Part shown: one piece after another, positions 17,088 to 25,785 of the stretch | Layout of the letters: the number at the start of each line of letters is the position of its first letter | Numbering within the stretch: position 1 is the stretch's first letter | DNA from: Pseudomonas defluvii | GTDB lineage: Bacteria > Pseudomonadota > Gammaproteobacteria > Pseudomonadales > Pseudomonadaceae | Assembly (NCBI RefSeq): GCF_001695625.1 | Contig: NZ_MBPN01000003.1 | Location: 42,866-106,865 of the forward strand | DNA: 64,000 bases | Direction: 5' to 3' | The notes under the pieces: model-generated | What the model was told of the DNA's origin: nothing | Database searches by the model: none | Seen by the model: only the letters and a program-made list of their open reading frames with translations | Position numbers and translations under genes: made by a program

Positions 17088-18455
17088 TTAGCTGGCGGAT
17101 TTGACGGTAACGTGTGGCTCGCTGAGGTAGGCCTCCATTGAGTCATCCAGCGCCTCGAGCCAGGGGGTATGGTGGGGCGGTGACTGGGTGCCGGTCATCA
17201 GCGAGCGATAGGACTTATCACGGTAGCCCATGATGTTGGTCGCTTTGTCGTGCTTCCATTGCAGGAAGGTTTCGTTCACTGCCGGGATATCGAAGCTTGG
17301 GTAGTCCGTTGCGTCCACCAGTTGCTGGATGTACGCCCCCTGGTACTCGAACATTTGCTGGTTGGTTTGCAGCTCGGCTTCGCGTGCCTGCCATTGCAGG
17401 CAGTCGGCGTTGCGGGTGGCTGCGTCAGGCAAGGCGATACGCTGCAGGATCACATCGCGCGCATACCAGGCTTGAGCATCAAACATGTTGAAGGAGTACC
17501 ACTGGTCCTGCATCCCGAGGTAGATCAGCTTCGGGTTGGGTTCCCAGAAGATCCCCTTGTAGAGATTGCGCGGCCAAAGGCGGTTGTCGGTTTTCAGACT
17601 CAGCGATTCAGGCAGGAACGGGAAGTGGTGCTTGTACCCGGTGCACAGAATCACCGCGTCGATCGGCTTGCTGGTGCCGTCGATAAAGTAGGCCCGGTCG
17701 TTCTCCAGGCGTTGTAGCAGGGGCTTTTCTTCCCAGTTCGATGGCCAGTTGTAGCCCATGGGCGAGGTACGATAGCAACTGGTGATACTGCGGGCGCCAT
17801 ACTTGTAGCACTGCGAGCCAATGTCCTCGGCAGAGTAGCTGCTACCGACAATCAAGAGGTTCTTGTCTTTGAATTCCAGTGCTTCGCGGAAGTCATGGGC
17901 ATGCAGAATACGCCCGGCAAACTGTTCAAAACCTGGGAAGTAGGGGACTATTGGCGTCGAGAAGTGCCCACAGGCATTGATCACGTAATCAAATTCTTCC
18001 AGGGTCTCGGTATCGTTCTGGTAGTCATGGGCCAGAACGGAGAAGCGCTGAGTGTGCTCATCGAAGCTGACCTGACGTACCACCGTGTTGAAGCGGATGT
18101 AATCGCGTACGCCGGCTTTCTCGACGCGGCCCTTGATGTAGTCCCAGAGGACTTCACGGGGAGGGTAAGAGGCGATCGGTCGGCCAAAATGCTCTTCAAA
18201 GGTGTAGTCGGCAAACTCCAGGCACTCTTTCGGCCCGTTCGACCAGAGGTAGCGGTACATACTGCCGTGGACCGGCTCGCCGTTTTCATCCAGGCCGGTG
18301 CGCCAGGTGTAGTTCCACATGCCGCCCCAGTCTTGTTGCTTTTCGAAGCAGACCAGTTCGGGAATGGCAGCGCCTTTGTCCCGAGCCGATTGAAACGCCC
18401 GAAGTTGTGCCATGCCGCAGGGGCCTGCACCAATAATTGCAACGCGTGAGTTCAT
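17088..18455 (-). CDS. tmm: Trimethylamine monooxygenase Tmm (bacterial FMO)
   Basis: A 455-residue flavin monooxygenase that N-oxygenates trimethylamine to TMAO using NADPH and O2. Visible motifs are the FAD loop IIGAGPCG (residues 7-14), the FMO signature [11 protein letters not shown] and the NADPH loop [12 protein letters not shown]. Segments [20 protein letters not shown] and [18 protein letters not shown] are characteristic of the Tmm branch. It is followed by tdm in an apparent two-gene operon. The upstream region shared with a divergent chemoreceptor carries 7-2-7 operator sites. Confidence 0.93.
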   Translation of the reverse strand: MNSRVAIIGAGPCGMAQLRAFQSARDKGAAIPELVCFEKQQDWGGMWNYTWRTGLDENGEPVHGSMYRYLWSNGPKECLEFADYTFEEHFGRPIASYPPREVLWDYIKGRVEKAGVRDYIRFNTVVRQVSFDEHTQRFSVLAHDYQNDTETLEEFDYVINACGHFSTPIVPYFPGFEQFAGRILHAHDFREALEFKDKNLLIVGSSYSAEDIGSQCYKYGARSITSCYRTSPMGYNWPSNWEEKPLLQRLENDRAYFIDGTSKPIDAVILCTGYKHHFPFLPESLSLKTDNRLWPRNLYKGIFWEPNPKLIYLGMQDQWYSFNMFDAQAWYARDVILQRIALPDAATRNADCLQWQAREAELQTNQQMFEYQGAYIQQLVDATDYPSFDIPAVNETFLQWKHDKATNIMGYRDKSYRSLMTGTQSPPHHTPWLEALDDSMEAYLSEPHVTVKSAS

Positions 18456-18565
18456 GGGTGTGCCTCTTAGTCCGAATTGACATCAGCGTGTTCCGCATCA
18501 GTGATGCGATAATTCCTGTCCGGAAAAATACTTGCCCAAAAGGAATCTCTGCTCAATCCGGAAAA

Positions 18566-18626
18566 AGAGGTATGCCTAAAGAGGTAGCTTGATAGAAACC
18601 ACTGGCGATATACCCACAAAGAGGTA
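18566..18626. promoter_or_regulatory. Cluster of NarL-type heptamers between tmm and the chemoreceptor gene
   Basis: AGAGGTA occurs three times in the same orientation: 18566-18572, 18580-18586 and 18620-18626. The second forms a degenerate 7-2-7 with TATGCCT (18571-18586). The third forms a good one, TACCCAC-AA-AGAGGTA (18611-18626). The sites lie 111-171 bases before tmm and 107-167 bases before the divergent gene, so one bound regulator could act on both. Confidence 0.65.
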
Positions 18627-18732
18627 TCTGTGTGGCGCGAAGCCCCTTGTTATAGTCCGACAGGCGTTTGCTCCCACGCACTCGCCAGAACAACGCGAGC
18701 GAGCGTAGTGTTCACTGTCAGGAGAAGTCGCC

Positions 18733-19722
18733 ATGTGGTTCAGACATTCCGCAACCGCGCTGGCCGTTGAACTTACCCGCATGATGAAGTGCCTGTTGGT
18801 CGAACAACCGGCAGATATCAGTCAGGCCGTGGGGTTGAAGCGTCAACCTGAATTGCTTGCCGTTTTTCAGGCATTGAGCGAGCAATGGCACGCTCATCTG
18901 CAGTGGCAGCGTCAGGCTGCCATGGTGCCGACGGCGCCTTGCAGCGCCGAGGACTATCAGCGTTTGCTCGCGCAATTGGCCGATGTCGAGCATCAGCGTC
19001 TTGAACTTGAGGCCGAGTTGGCGCATTGCCGCGAAGAACGGGCGGCAACGGCCGAGGTGCAAAATCGTCGGGTAGAAGATGAGCAGGCGTGGGCGCTCAC
19101 CAGGCAGGCGCTGACAGAGGGGTGTTGGGACCTTACGGTCGTTAATGGTGATGCTGATCATCCGAAGAACATAATCCGGTGGTCTGACCAGTTTCGCCAG
19201 CTTATCGGCTACAGCCCTGAAGAGTTCGCAGATGGTTGGGACAGTTTTTTTGCCGTTGCGCAGCCGCAGGACCTGAAAAATGTCATGCGGGTGTTTGCTG
19301 AGTGCACGGCTAAAAACTCGGCTCAGTCTACCTACACCGTTGAATACCGCATGCGGCACAAAACCCGCGGTGAAACCTGGTACCGCGAGCGTGGTTGTTG
19401 CTTGCGCGATGCTCAAGGTGTGTTGCTCAGGGTGGTGGGTGCGGTACGTGACATCAGTGACGAGAAGGCTGCTGAAGCCCTGCGTACCCGTGAGCAAGAC
19501 ACGATAAGGAACACCTATGGAGAAATCGCCAAGGTGGCAGGTGCGATCAAGGGGATTGCCGAACAGACCAACCTGTTGGCACTGAACGCGGCCATCGAAG
19601 CCGCCCGTGCTGGTGAGCAGGGGCGCGGTTTTTCTGTGGTGGCCGATGAGGTTCGCAACCTGGCCAAGCGTACCCAGGAGTCGGTACAGCAGATTCAGAC
19701 GATGCTCAAACGAGACGAGTGA
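18733..19722 (+). CDS. Soluble PAS-containing methyl-accepting chemotaxis protein, short form
   Basis: A 329-residue protein without membrane segments. It has an N-terminal alpha-helical/coiled-coil part (about 1-125, with [20 protein letters not shown]), a PAS_3-type sensor at about 125-255 ([18 protein letters not shown], then [12 protein letters not shown] and [12 protein letters not shown]), and a receptor tip with [20 protein letters not shown] and [15 protein letters not shown]. The protein ends just past the tip, so the returning helix is very short compared with normal receptors. AGGAG precedes the ATG. Divergent transcription from tmm with shared operator sites suggests taxis linked to methylamine or redox state. 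Confidence 0.85.
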   Translation: MWFRHSATALAVELTRMMKCLLVEQPADISQAVGLKRQPELLAVFQALSEQWHAHLQWQRQAAMVPTAPCSAEDYQRLLAQLADVEHQRLELEAELAHCREERAATAEVQNRRVEDEQAWALTRQALTEGCWDLTVVNGDADHPKNIIRWSDQFRQLIGYSPEEFADGWDSFFAVAQPQDLKNVMRVFAECTAKNSAQSTYTVEYRMRHKTRGETWYRERGCCLRDAQGVLLRVVGAVRDISDEKAAEALRTREQDTIRNTYGEIAKVAGAIKGIAEQTNLLALNAAIEAARAGEQGRGFSVVADEVRNLAKRTQESVQQIQTMLKRDE

Positions 19723-19794
19723 ACCGCCATCACCCGCGCATGGGCTAGACAGTCGTCATACGCAGTGATGTGGTATAGACGGCACTTGGAAAAT

Positions 19795-19815
19795 TAATGT
19801 TATAAGGTAACATTA
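19795..19815. promoter_or_regulatory. Zur-like operator upstream of hisI-pyrC
   Basis: An 8-5-8 perfect inverted repeat with arms TAATGTTA and TAACATTA around TAAGG. The inner GTTATAAGGTAAC resembles the Zur box GTTATANTATAAC. It lies 28 bases before the hisI ATG. Low-zinc derepression of hisI and dihydroorotase paralogues is known in Pseudomonas Zur regulons, which fits the genes downstream. The site itself is seen; regulation is inferred. Confidence 0.75.
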
Positions 19816-19842
19816 TTGTTTTCCGGAATCAGGTGCCTCAGC

Positions 19843-20256
19843 ATGTCGCTTCTCGCGTTGGAGAAGGCCCCGGCGGGCTTTCGTTACCCCCTTTCACAAG
19901 CACTCGATGCCCTTCCCTGGAATGAGCAGGGCTTGATTGCGGCCATTGCACAGCAGCATGACACGGGCCAGGTACTGATGCTGGCCTGGATGAACCGTAC
20001 GGCATTGGAGCAAACCCTGGCCACCGGGCGGGTGAGTTACTGGTCGCGTAGTCGTCATCAGCTGTGGCGCAAGGGCGATACGTCCGGGCATGTCCAGCAA
20101 TTGATCGAAGCGCGTCTGGACTGCGATGGCGATGCCATCCTGCTGCAGGTGGAACAGCACGGGCCTGCCTGCCATACCGGGCGCCCAAGCTGTTTTTACA
20201 ATGTGATTTGCGGTCAGCAGATCGAGGTACAGGGTGCCCCGGGAGGTCAGCCGTGA
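19843..20256 (+). CDS. hisI: Phosphoribosyl-AMP cyclohydrolase (HisI paralogue)
   Basis: A 137-residue HisI, the third enzyme of histidine synthesis, opening the purine ring of phosphoribosyl-AMP. Motifs are [38 protein letters not shown], the metal-binding [13 protein letters not shown] and [11 protein letters not shown] start at the ATG at 19843; the frame is open to 19816. A GTGA overlap couples it to the dihydroorotase gene. The Zur-like operator suggests a backup copy used when zinc is short. Confidence 0.9.
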   Translation: MSLLALEKAPAGFRYPLSQALDALPWNEQGLIAAIAQQHDTGQVLMLAWMNRTALEQTLATGRVSYWSRSRHQLWRKGDTSGHVQQLIEARLDCDGDAILLQVEQHGPACHTGRPSCFYNVICGQQIEVQGAPGGQP

Positions 20257-21596
20257 GCAGTGTGCTGATCCGTAATGCCCGCTTGGTCAATGAAGGGCGC
20301 ATCGTCGACGCTGACCTGCTGGTTGCCCATGGTCGTATCGAAAAGATCGCGGGCAGCATTCAGGGGCGCAACGCCAGCGTGGAAATCGATGCCGCCGGGC
20401 AATGGTTGCTGCCCGGCATGATCGACGACCAAGTGCATTTTCGCGAACCTGGCGCACCGCACAAGGCCAGCATCGCCAGCGAGTCACGCGCCGCCGTGGC
20501 CGGTGGTATCACCAGCTACATGGACATGCCCAATACCCATCCGGCAACGCTGGACCTGAACGCGCTGGCCGACAAGAAGTCCCGCGCTGCGCGCAGTTCG
20601 GTGGCCAACTACGGCTTTCACTTTGGCGTCAGCAAGGACAACCTTGAGACGGTAGCCCGCCTTGACCCGCGCGAGGTGTCGGGGGTGAAGGTGTTCATGG
20701 GCGCGTCTACCGGCGACATGCTGGTCGATGACCCGTTGCTGCTGGAGCGGCTGTTCGCCTGTGTGCCGACCGTGTTGTTGGCCCATTGCGAGCACACGCC
20801 GTCGATTCTTGCCAATGAAGCACAGTTTCGCGCGCGCTACGGTGACCTTATCAGCCCCGCGCTGCACCCGCAGATTCGCAATGTCGAGGCCTGTTTTCGC
20901 TCATCAAGCCTGGCGGTGGAGCTGGCGCGGCGTTTTGGTACGCGGCTGCACGTCCTGCACCTGAGCAGCGCCCGTGAGCTGGCACTGTTCGAGGACAAGC
21001 CGCTGGCTGAAAAGCGCATCAGCGCTGAGGTCTGTGTGCATCACCTGGTGTTCGACGACCGTGACTATCCGGCGTTGGGCAACCGCATCAAGTGCAACCC
21101 GGCGATCAAGTCCCAGGCGGACCGCGATGCCTTGCGCCAGGCCTTGTTGGGCAATCGCCTGGACGTGATCGGCACTGACCATGCCCCGCACACCCTTGAG
21201 GAGAAAAGCGCGCCTTACAGTCAGGCACCGTCCGGCCTGCCTTTGGTGCAGCACGCGTTGCCAGCGCTGCTGGAACTGGTTGAGCAAGGCCTGTTGCCGC
21301 TGACACGTCTGGTGGAAAAGACCAGCCATGCCGTCGCTGAGCTGTTCGCGATTTCGGAGCGGGGTTACCTGCGCGAAGGTTACTGGGCGGACTTGGTGCT
21401 GATCGAGCGCCTGGCGCAGCCGCGCGCTGTCGACCTCGATCCGTTGCTTGCCCATTGCCAATGGACGCCGTTCAGCGGTCGAGCATTTCATCACCGTGTG
21501 GCCACCACCCTGGTTTCGGGACAGTTGGCCTGGCACCAGGGCCGCCTGTTCGATGATTGCCAGGGCCTGCCGCTGTCTTTCACCCCTCGCCGGTAA
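20253..21596 (+). CDS. pyrC: Dihydroorotase paralogue (amidohydrolase, PyrC/AllB type)
   Basis: A 447-residue amidohydrolase for the pyrimidine ring-closing step. GTG start, GGGAGG upstream, overlapping hisI by four bases. Motifs are [11 protein letters not shown], the carbamate-lysine region [31 protein letters not shown] and GTDHAPHT. The first metal motif reads [11 protein letters not shown], so the usual first His of H-x-H is Gln. That may alter metal dependence, which would suit a zinc-sparing paralogue. Activity is not proven, and the paralogue status rests on the Zur-like context. Confidence 0.87.
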   Translation: MSSVLIRNARLVNEGRIVDADLLVAHGRIEKIAGSIQGRNASVEIDAAGQWLLPGMIDDQVHFREPGAPHKASIASESRAAVAGGITSYMDMPNTHPATLDLNALADKKSRAARSSVANYGFHFGVSKDNLETVARLDPREVSGVKVFMGASTGDMLVDDPLLLERLFACVPTVLLAHCEHTPSILANEAQFRARYGDLISPALHPQIRNVEACFRSSSLAVELARRFGTRLHVLHLSSARELALFEDKPLAEKRISAEVCVHHLVFDDRDYPALGNRIKCNPAIKSQADRDALRQALLGNRLDVIGTDHAPHTLEEKSAPYSQAPSGLPLVQHALPALLELVEQGLLPLTRLVEKTSHAVAELFAISERGYLREGYWADLVLIERLAQPRAVDLDPLLAHCQWTPFSGRAFHHRVATTLVSGQLAWHQGRLFDDCQGLPLSFTPRR

Positions 21597-21761
21597 ATGC
21601 CCCTGAGAGGCGTGGATAGAGGCTGTGCTTGAGGCTGGTCACTGGCGGCCAGCCTTCGACCCTGAGTAGCATGACGCCGGCAAGACTTGCCAGCATGGCG
21701 GTGTAAGCGCAAGCTCTGGCGCTTATGCGGTATCCCCACCTCAAGGACGCAGTGAGCTGCC

Positions 21762-22961
21762 ATGGTCGCGCATACGCCAACGTTGTTTGCCTCCGTTGCC
21801 CTTGTGGCAACCATCATGGCGTTCTGCTTGATTCTTGTGGCCCAGTACAACCAGCGTGACGGTGTATTGACCACCGGGGTCGGCTTGCTTGCCCATGCGG
21901 CAGCCTATGTCTGCTACACCCTCTACGGGCACGGCCCTTTGTGGCTCACCTATGGTGCTGCCAACACCTTGTTGTCGATTGCACTGGGTTACTACGCCAT
22001 CAGTATCTTCCGGATTCGTGACCTGACGGTGCCCTGGCTTCGCGTGTTCAGCCTGCCGCTAGTCATGCTGGTGTCGATGGCGCTGCTGATCGACACCCTG
22101 GAACTGCGCATGTTGGCGGCATCGCTGGTGCTGATCCTGCAATGCCTGTTGATTGTTTGTCTGGCTTACCGGTACAGCGAGCCCGGGGGCAGGGCGCAGG
22201 TATTGCTGATTATCGGCGGGAGCATCAGCCTGATCGGACTGGGCATGCGTGTGGTGGCGGTCCTGCTCGGTGGCGCAGCCGAGATGCAATATAACGTCAG
22301 CAACCTGACGCAAACCATTTCCGTGAGTATCGGGACGGCGACGGTGATGATGTACTCACTCGGCCTGGTGTTGCTGTCGAAGGAGCGCAGTGAGTCGAAG
22401 CTGCAGCACATGGCCCATCGTGATGTATTGACCGGCATGCTCAATCGACGGGCGATCCTGGAGCGGTTTTCGGACGAACTGGAGCGCGCGTATCTGACCA
22501 GGGCCAGCCTGGCGGTGGCGATGATCGACATCGACCACTTCAAGCAAATCAATGATATTTACGGTCACCTTGTCGGTGACTCGGTGCTTGTCCATTGTGC
22601 GCGGCACTTGAAGAAACGCCTGCGTCATGCGGACCTCATTGGCCGCTATGGCGGCGAGGAATTCCTTGTGCTGCTGCCGTCTACCGATGCCGAGGGCGCG
22701 CTGGCCGTTCTCGATGCACTGCGTATGTCATTGGCGAGGGCACCGGCGGTAGTCGATGGGCTGAGTATCCCGGTGTGCTTCAGTGCCGGCGTGTGGTGCG
22801 GCACCCCCGAGCCAGGCGACAGCACGGCGAGCCTGATTGCCAGGGCCGATGTCGCCCTCTACGAGGCCAAGGCCTCCGGGCGAAACACGGTGCGGTTGGC
22901 ACCTGCTGCACCAGAAGCCTCGGCAGGCTATGCCCGCGACAGTGTTCAGGCACCCGGTTAG
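21762..22961 (+). CDS. Membrane-bound diguanylate cyclase
   Basis: A 399-residue protein. About six or seven hydrophobic segments fill residues 1-205, followed by a GGDEF domain (about 215-385). The active-site loop is RYGGEEF, and the product-inhibition I-site RHAD lies five residues before it, so both synthesis of c-di-GMP and feedback control look intact. The metal-binding segment DIDHFKQINDIYGH is standard. It is a single gene ahead of tRNA-Cys. The sensed signal is unknown. Confidence 0.92.
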   Translation: MVAHTPTLFASVALVATIMAFCLILVAQYNQRDGVLTTGVGLLAHAAAYVCYTLYGHGPLWLTYGAANTLLSIALGYYAISIFRIRDLTVPWLRVFSLPLVMLVSMALLIDTLELRMLAASLVLILQCLLIVCLAYRYSEPGGRAQVLLIIGGSISLIGLGMRVVAVLLGGAAEMQYNVSNLTQTISVSIGTATVMMYSLGLVLLSKERSESKLQHMAHRDVLTGMLNRRAILERFSDELERAYLTRASLAVAMIDIDHFKQINDIYGHLVGDSVLVHCARHLKKRLRHADLIGRYGGEEFLVLLPSTDAEGALAVLDALRMSLARAPAVVDGLSIPVCFSAGVWCGTPEPGDSTASLIARADVALYEAKASGRNTVRLAPAAPEASAGYARDSVQAPG

Positions 22962-22992
22962 CGCGCTTAGAAGAAAAAATGTGAACAAGGGG

Positions 22993-23021
22993 TTGCCAAG
23001 GTCAAAAAACGAGTACATAAT
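22993..23021 (+). promoter_or_regulatory. Sigma-70 promoter of tRNA-Cys
   Basis: TTGCCA (22993-22998) and CATAAT (23016-23021) are separated by 17 bases and lie about 93 bases upstream of the mature tRNA. Confidence 0.6.
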
Positions 23022-23113
23022 CCCGCTCACTCCACAGGGAGTCAGCAAAAACTCTTTAGATAACAAAGAGTTGAAGCGAGTTTGAAGCGGCGATAGCAGC
23101 TTCGGACATTTGA

Positions 23114-23187
23114 GGCCGAGTAGCAAAGTGGTTATGCTCCGGATTGCAAATCCGTCTACGCCGGTTCGATTCCGACCTCGGCCTCCA
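23114..23187 (+). tRNA. tRNA-Cys (GCA)
   Basis: A 74-base gene including encoded CCA. Acceptor arms GGCCGAG (23114-23120) and CTCGGCC (23177-23183), anticodon loop TTGCAAA with GCA, and T-loop GGTTCGATTCC. Its 3' part from 23140 is inside the 113-bp direct repeat, so it is the integration target of the prophage. Confidence 0.95.
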
Positions 23188-23252
23188 TATTTGAAAGCCC
23201 CGCAGATTAACGTCTGCGGGGCTTTTTCGTTGTGGTGCGGAAAGCCAAGAGT
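23140..23252. repeat. Left attachment site (attL core), 113-bp direct repeat
   Basis: Identical over 113 bases to 31349-31461 (offset 8209). It starts in the tRNA-Cys anticodon arm and runs through the tRNA terminator to AAGCCAAGAGT. Integration at the 3' half of a tRNA keeps the tRNA intact, as seen here. Confidence 0.92.
23194..23226 (+). terminator. Rho-independent terminator after tRNA-Cys
   Basis: Stem AAAGCCCCGCAGA with loop TTAACG and a perfect complement, ending in TTTTT. The second copy in the right repeat is at 31403-31435. Confidence 0.9.
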
Positions 23253-23283
23253 CCCAAAACTTTTAGAGGCCAGTCCCAAAACT
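23250..23283. promoter_or_regulatory. Integrase arm-type sites beside attL
   Basis: AGTCCCAAAACT occurs twice as direct repeats, at 23250-23261 and 23272-23283, 22 bases apart. Related sites occur by the right core: GTTCCAAAACT (31234-31244) and its inverse AGTTTTGGAAC (31296-31306) on the inner side, and GTTCCGAAATT (31460) and GTTCCGAAACT (31482), again 22 bases apart, on the outer side. The placement fits arm binding sites of a tyrosine recombinase. Confidence 0.65.
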
Positions 23284-23286
23284 ATC

Positions 23287-23810
23287 TCATTTTGAGGGCT
23301 TGGCGATGGCGCCGACGCGACGATAAACACGCTCGGTGATGCTCTCTTTCGAGTGCCCCAGCAACAGGCTGGCGTCGGCCAGATCGGTAATTTCGGATGC
23401 GGCCTTCGGGCGAATGTCTCTGAACTGAAACTGTGTGATGCGGTTCGCCAGTTCTGGCTGCTTTTCGCTGAGCGCCCTCGCTGCTGCCGCCTCTCGGGCA
23501 TCCTGCCAGCGGTTACGCAGCATCTCCCACGAGAGCCGCTTGCCGTTCGCGCTCAGGATGAAGAACGGCGAAAGGTGATTGCTGGTCCTGCGCTTGATGC
23601 GCTCCAGCAGGGTGCCTAGGCTGTTGTTCACGCCATCCACTTCCAGGAGGATCCTCAGCCGCTTACCAGTCTTGCCTTGGCTGACCAGCAGATAGATCCC
23701 CTCTACATCGTCCTTTCGCATGGATAGCACGTCCGCTGGCCGTTGACCGGTCAGGTATGCCAAGTCCATCGCATCCTTCAGCTCCGCTGCAGCCTCCTCA
23801 TACACCGCCT
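23287..23810 (-). pseudogene. Prophage tyrosine integrase, C-terminal fragment
   Basis: About 172 residues of the catalytic half survive: AYLTGQRPADVLSM (first Arg), FQFRDIRPKAASE (second Arg), LLLGHSKESITERVYRR (His and nucleophile Tyr) and the end RVGAIAKPSK. The N-terminal arm-binding and core domains are missing, because near 23805-23825 the sequence changes to a tail-fibre gene on the other strand. The ATG at 23805 is incidental. The recombinase is therefore probably dead and the prophage cannot excise by itself. Confidence 0.88.
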
Positions 23811-24779
23811 GCCAATACCTTCAACAAGGCAGAAGTTGAGGACTTGATTGCCGAAGCCTCGGCGTTGCCGGTAGGTGCGGTGCTGGCGTTTACGAAGGCC
23901 GCTGTACCGCCCGGGTTCCTTGAGCTTGATGGCAGCGTGCAAAGCAGTGCGGTTTATCCCGATCTGGCCGCTTACCTCGGTACGACGTTCAACCAGGGCG
24001 ACGAGCCTGCCGGTTACTTCCGGTTGCCGGATTCGCGTGGTGAGTTTCTGCGCGGCTGGGATCATGGTCGAGGAGTAGATGCGGGTCGGACCTTGGGCAG
24101 CCTGCAGCTTGATGCTGCGCAGAAAATAACTGGCAAGCTCGGCCGCGTCGTTTCTACTGCTAGTGAAACAGATACGAGTGGACCGTTTACGCCAGGCGAC
24201 GTGCTAAACGGCATTACCTCTGGCTCTGTAGCCTTGCGATACTTGAACTTTGACAACTCGCTAGTTGCTCGAACCGCAGCTGAAACTCGTCCTCGTAACT
24301 TGGCAGTCATGTGGTGCATCAAGGCCTGGAATGCGCCGGTCAATCAGGGGAACATCGACGTGGCGGCCCTGGCACCCCTAGCGGCCAAGGCAACAGAAAT
24401 CAGCTTAGGCGTATCGAAGATTGGTTCCCAGGCCCAGGTTGATGCCGGCGAAGTAGACGACGTGATCGTTACACCCAAAAAATTGCGCTGGGGTTTCAAT
24501 GCGATTTGGGGGGTTAATGGTGGGATTGCGTTCCCGTCGTGGCTCGGTGGATGGATTGTGAACTGGGGACTTCAGGCCTCAGCACTGTCAGGGACTATCA
24601 GCTATCCCATTGCGTACACGACCAGAGCATATGGGATTCAGGGTCAGTACACCCACGCTACCCCGAGCAATGTCAATTACAACATCACATTCAAGGATCT
24701 CGCGCTCTCTGGCTTGTCCTCTATTCCATTCGTATCGGGGATCGCTAACCAATTTCAATGGTGGGGGTTTGGAAAATGA
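23808..24779 (+). pseudogene. Phage tail fibre, 5'-truncated
   Basis: The frame enters from the integrase remnant without its own start. From NTFNKAEVEDLIAEAS onward it reads as a tail fibre: a collar-type domain (VGAVLAFTKAAVPPGFLELD, YFRLPDSRGEFLRGWDHG) and a C-terminal receptor-tip region ending QFQWWGFGK. Full tail fibres are usually far longer, so the N-terminus and the upstream phage modules were lost in the same deletion that removed the integrase N-terminus. A fortuitous ATG at 23757 could yield a chimeric product. Confidence 0.8.
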
Positions 24780-25204
24780 GCAGGTTTTATAGCCCCTCTA
24801 CGGGGTCGATCTACTTTGCTGCCGTACACGCTTTGATGCCTGATGACGTCATACCGATCCACGCTGAGACAATTGATAAGGTTATTGCAAATCCCCCTAT
24901 GGGGAAGATGCGTGCGCACCGGCAAGACGGCACCCCCTACCTTGTCGATCTTGTTCTGACTCCCGAAGAAGTTGCCGCGCTGGAGCGCGCATGGCGAGAC
25001 AGTGTGCTGGCCCAGGCGGTCTGGTTGCGAGATCGCCACCGCGATCAACTGGAAATCGGCGGTAGCACCACGCTGACAGCTGAGCAGTTCCAGGAGCTGC
25101 TGGTTTACATGCAAGCTCTACGGGATTGGCCGCAATCGCCTGACTTCCCATTGACCGAACACCGGCCAGTGGCGCCGCCCTGGATCGTCGAACAACACCA
25201 ATAG
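24776..25204 (+). CDS. Phage tail assembly chaperone
   Basis: A 142-residue protein overlapping the tail fibre stop by ATGA. It begins MSRFYSPSTGSIYFAAVHA and has the pattern RAHRQDGTPYLVDLVLT followed by WRDSVLAQAVWLRDRHRDQ. These fit the tail-fibre assembly chaperones found after fibre genes in Pseudomonas phages. A strong terminator follows at 25205-25230. Confidence 0.78.
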   Translation: MSRFYSPSTGSIYFAAVHALMPDDVIPIHAETIDKVIANPPMGKMRAHRQDGTPYLVDLVLTPEEVAALERAWRDSVLAQAVWLRDRHRDQLEIGGSTTLTAEQFQELLVYMQALRDWPQSPDFPLTEHRPVAPPWIVEQHQ

Positions 25205-25230
25205 AGCCCCGCACTGTCGGGGCTTTTTTT
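25205..25230 (+). terminator. Rho-independent terminator after the tail genes
   Basis: Stem AGCCCCG, loop CACTGT, stem CGGGGCT followed by a run of T. It immediately precedes the lysis genes. Confidence 0.85.
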
Positions 25231-25245
25231 CGCCTGGAGAAAACC

Positions 25246-25785
25246 ATGGCCAAGATTTCTGACTCCCTGGCGGGCAGCAAGAACGCGCTCGCCTTCCTCG
25301 ACATGCTGGCTTGGTCGGAGGGCACTTCTACGATCAAGTCCAGTGATGACGGGTACAACGTCCTTGTGGGCGGCACATTGTTCGTGGGCTATGCAGGCCA
25401 TCCACGCAAGCTGGTTCGCCTTCCGCGCTACAACATCAGCAGTACGGCTGCTGGGCGCTATCAGTTCCTGTCGCGTACTTGGGATGCGATTGTGAAGAAC
25501 TACGGGTTCAAGGGGCGTTTCATCCCTGAAGCCCAAGACCTCGCCGCTATCAAGATCCTGATCGAGTGCAAGGCTTTGCCAGATATTCATGCCGGCCGGA
25601 TTCAGGAGGCCATCGCAGCTGCCGCCCCGATCTGGGCGAGCCTGCCGGGTGCTGGATATGGCCAGCGTGAGCACAAGCTGGCGCGACTGCTTGAGGTCTA
25701 CTCCGAGGAGCGTAAGCAGGAGGAGGTGCCAGAGAATGACCTGCTGGCGATGTTCACTGCTTGCGGTGGGGAGATGGCGGCGTGA
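25246..25785 (+). CDS. Phage endolysin, glycoside hydrolase family 104 (lambda R-like transglycosylase)
   Basis: A 179-residue muralytic enzyme without a signal peptide. Family features are AFLDMLAWSEGT with the catalytic Glu near residue 25, then STAAGRYQFLSRTWD and FIPEAQDLAAIKIL. It cleaves the glycan strand between MurNAc and GlcNAc to release phage. It overlaps the next gene by four bases (GTGA). No holin gene is recognisable beside it. Confidence 0.85.
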   Translation: MAKISDSLAGSKNALAFLDMLAWSEGTSTIKSSDDGYNVLVGGTLFVGYAGHPRKLVRLPRYNISSTAAGRYQFLSRTWDAIVKNYGFKGRFIPEAQDLAAIKILIECKALPDIHAGRIQEAIAAAAPIWASLPGAGYGQREHKLARLLEVYSEERKQEEVPENDLLAMFTACGGEMAA

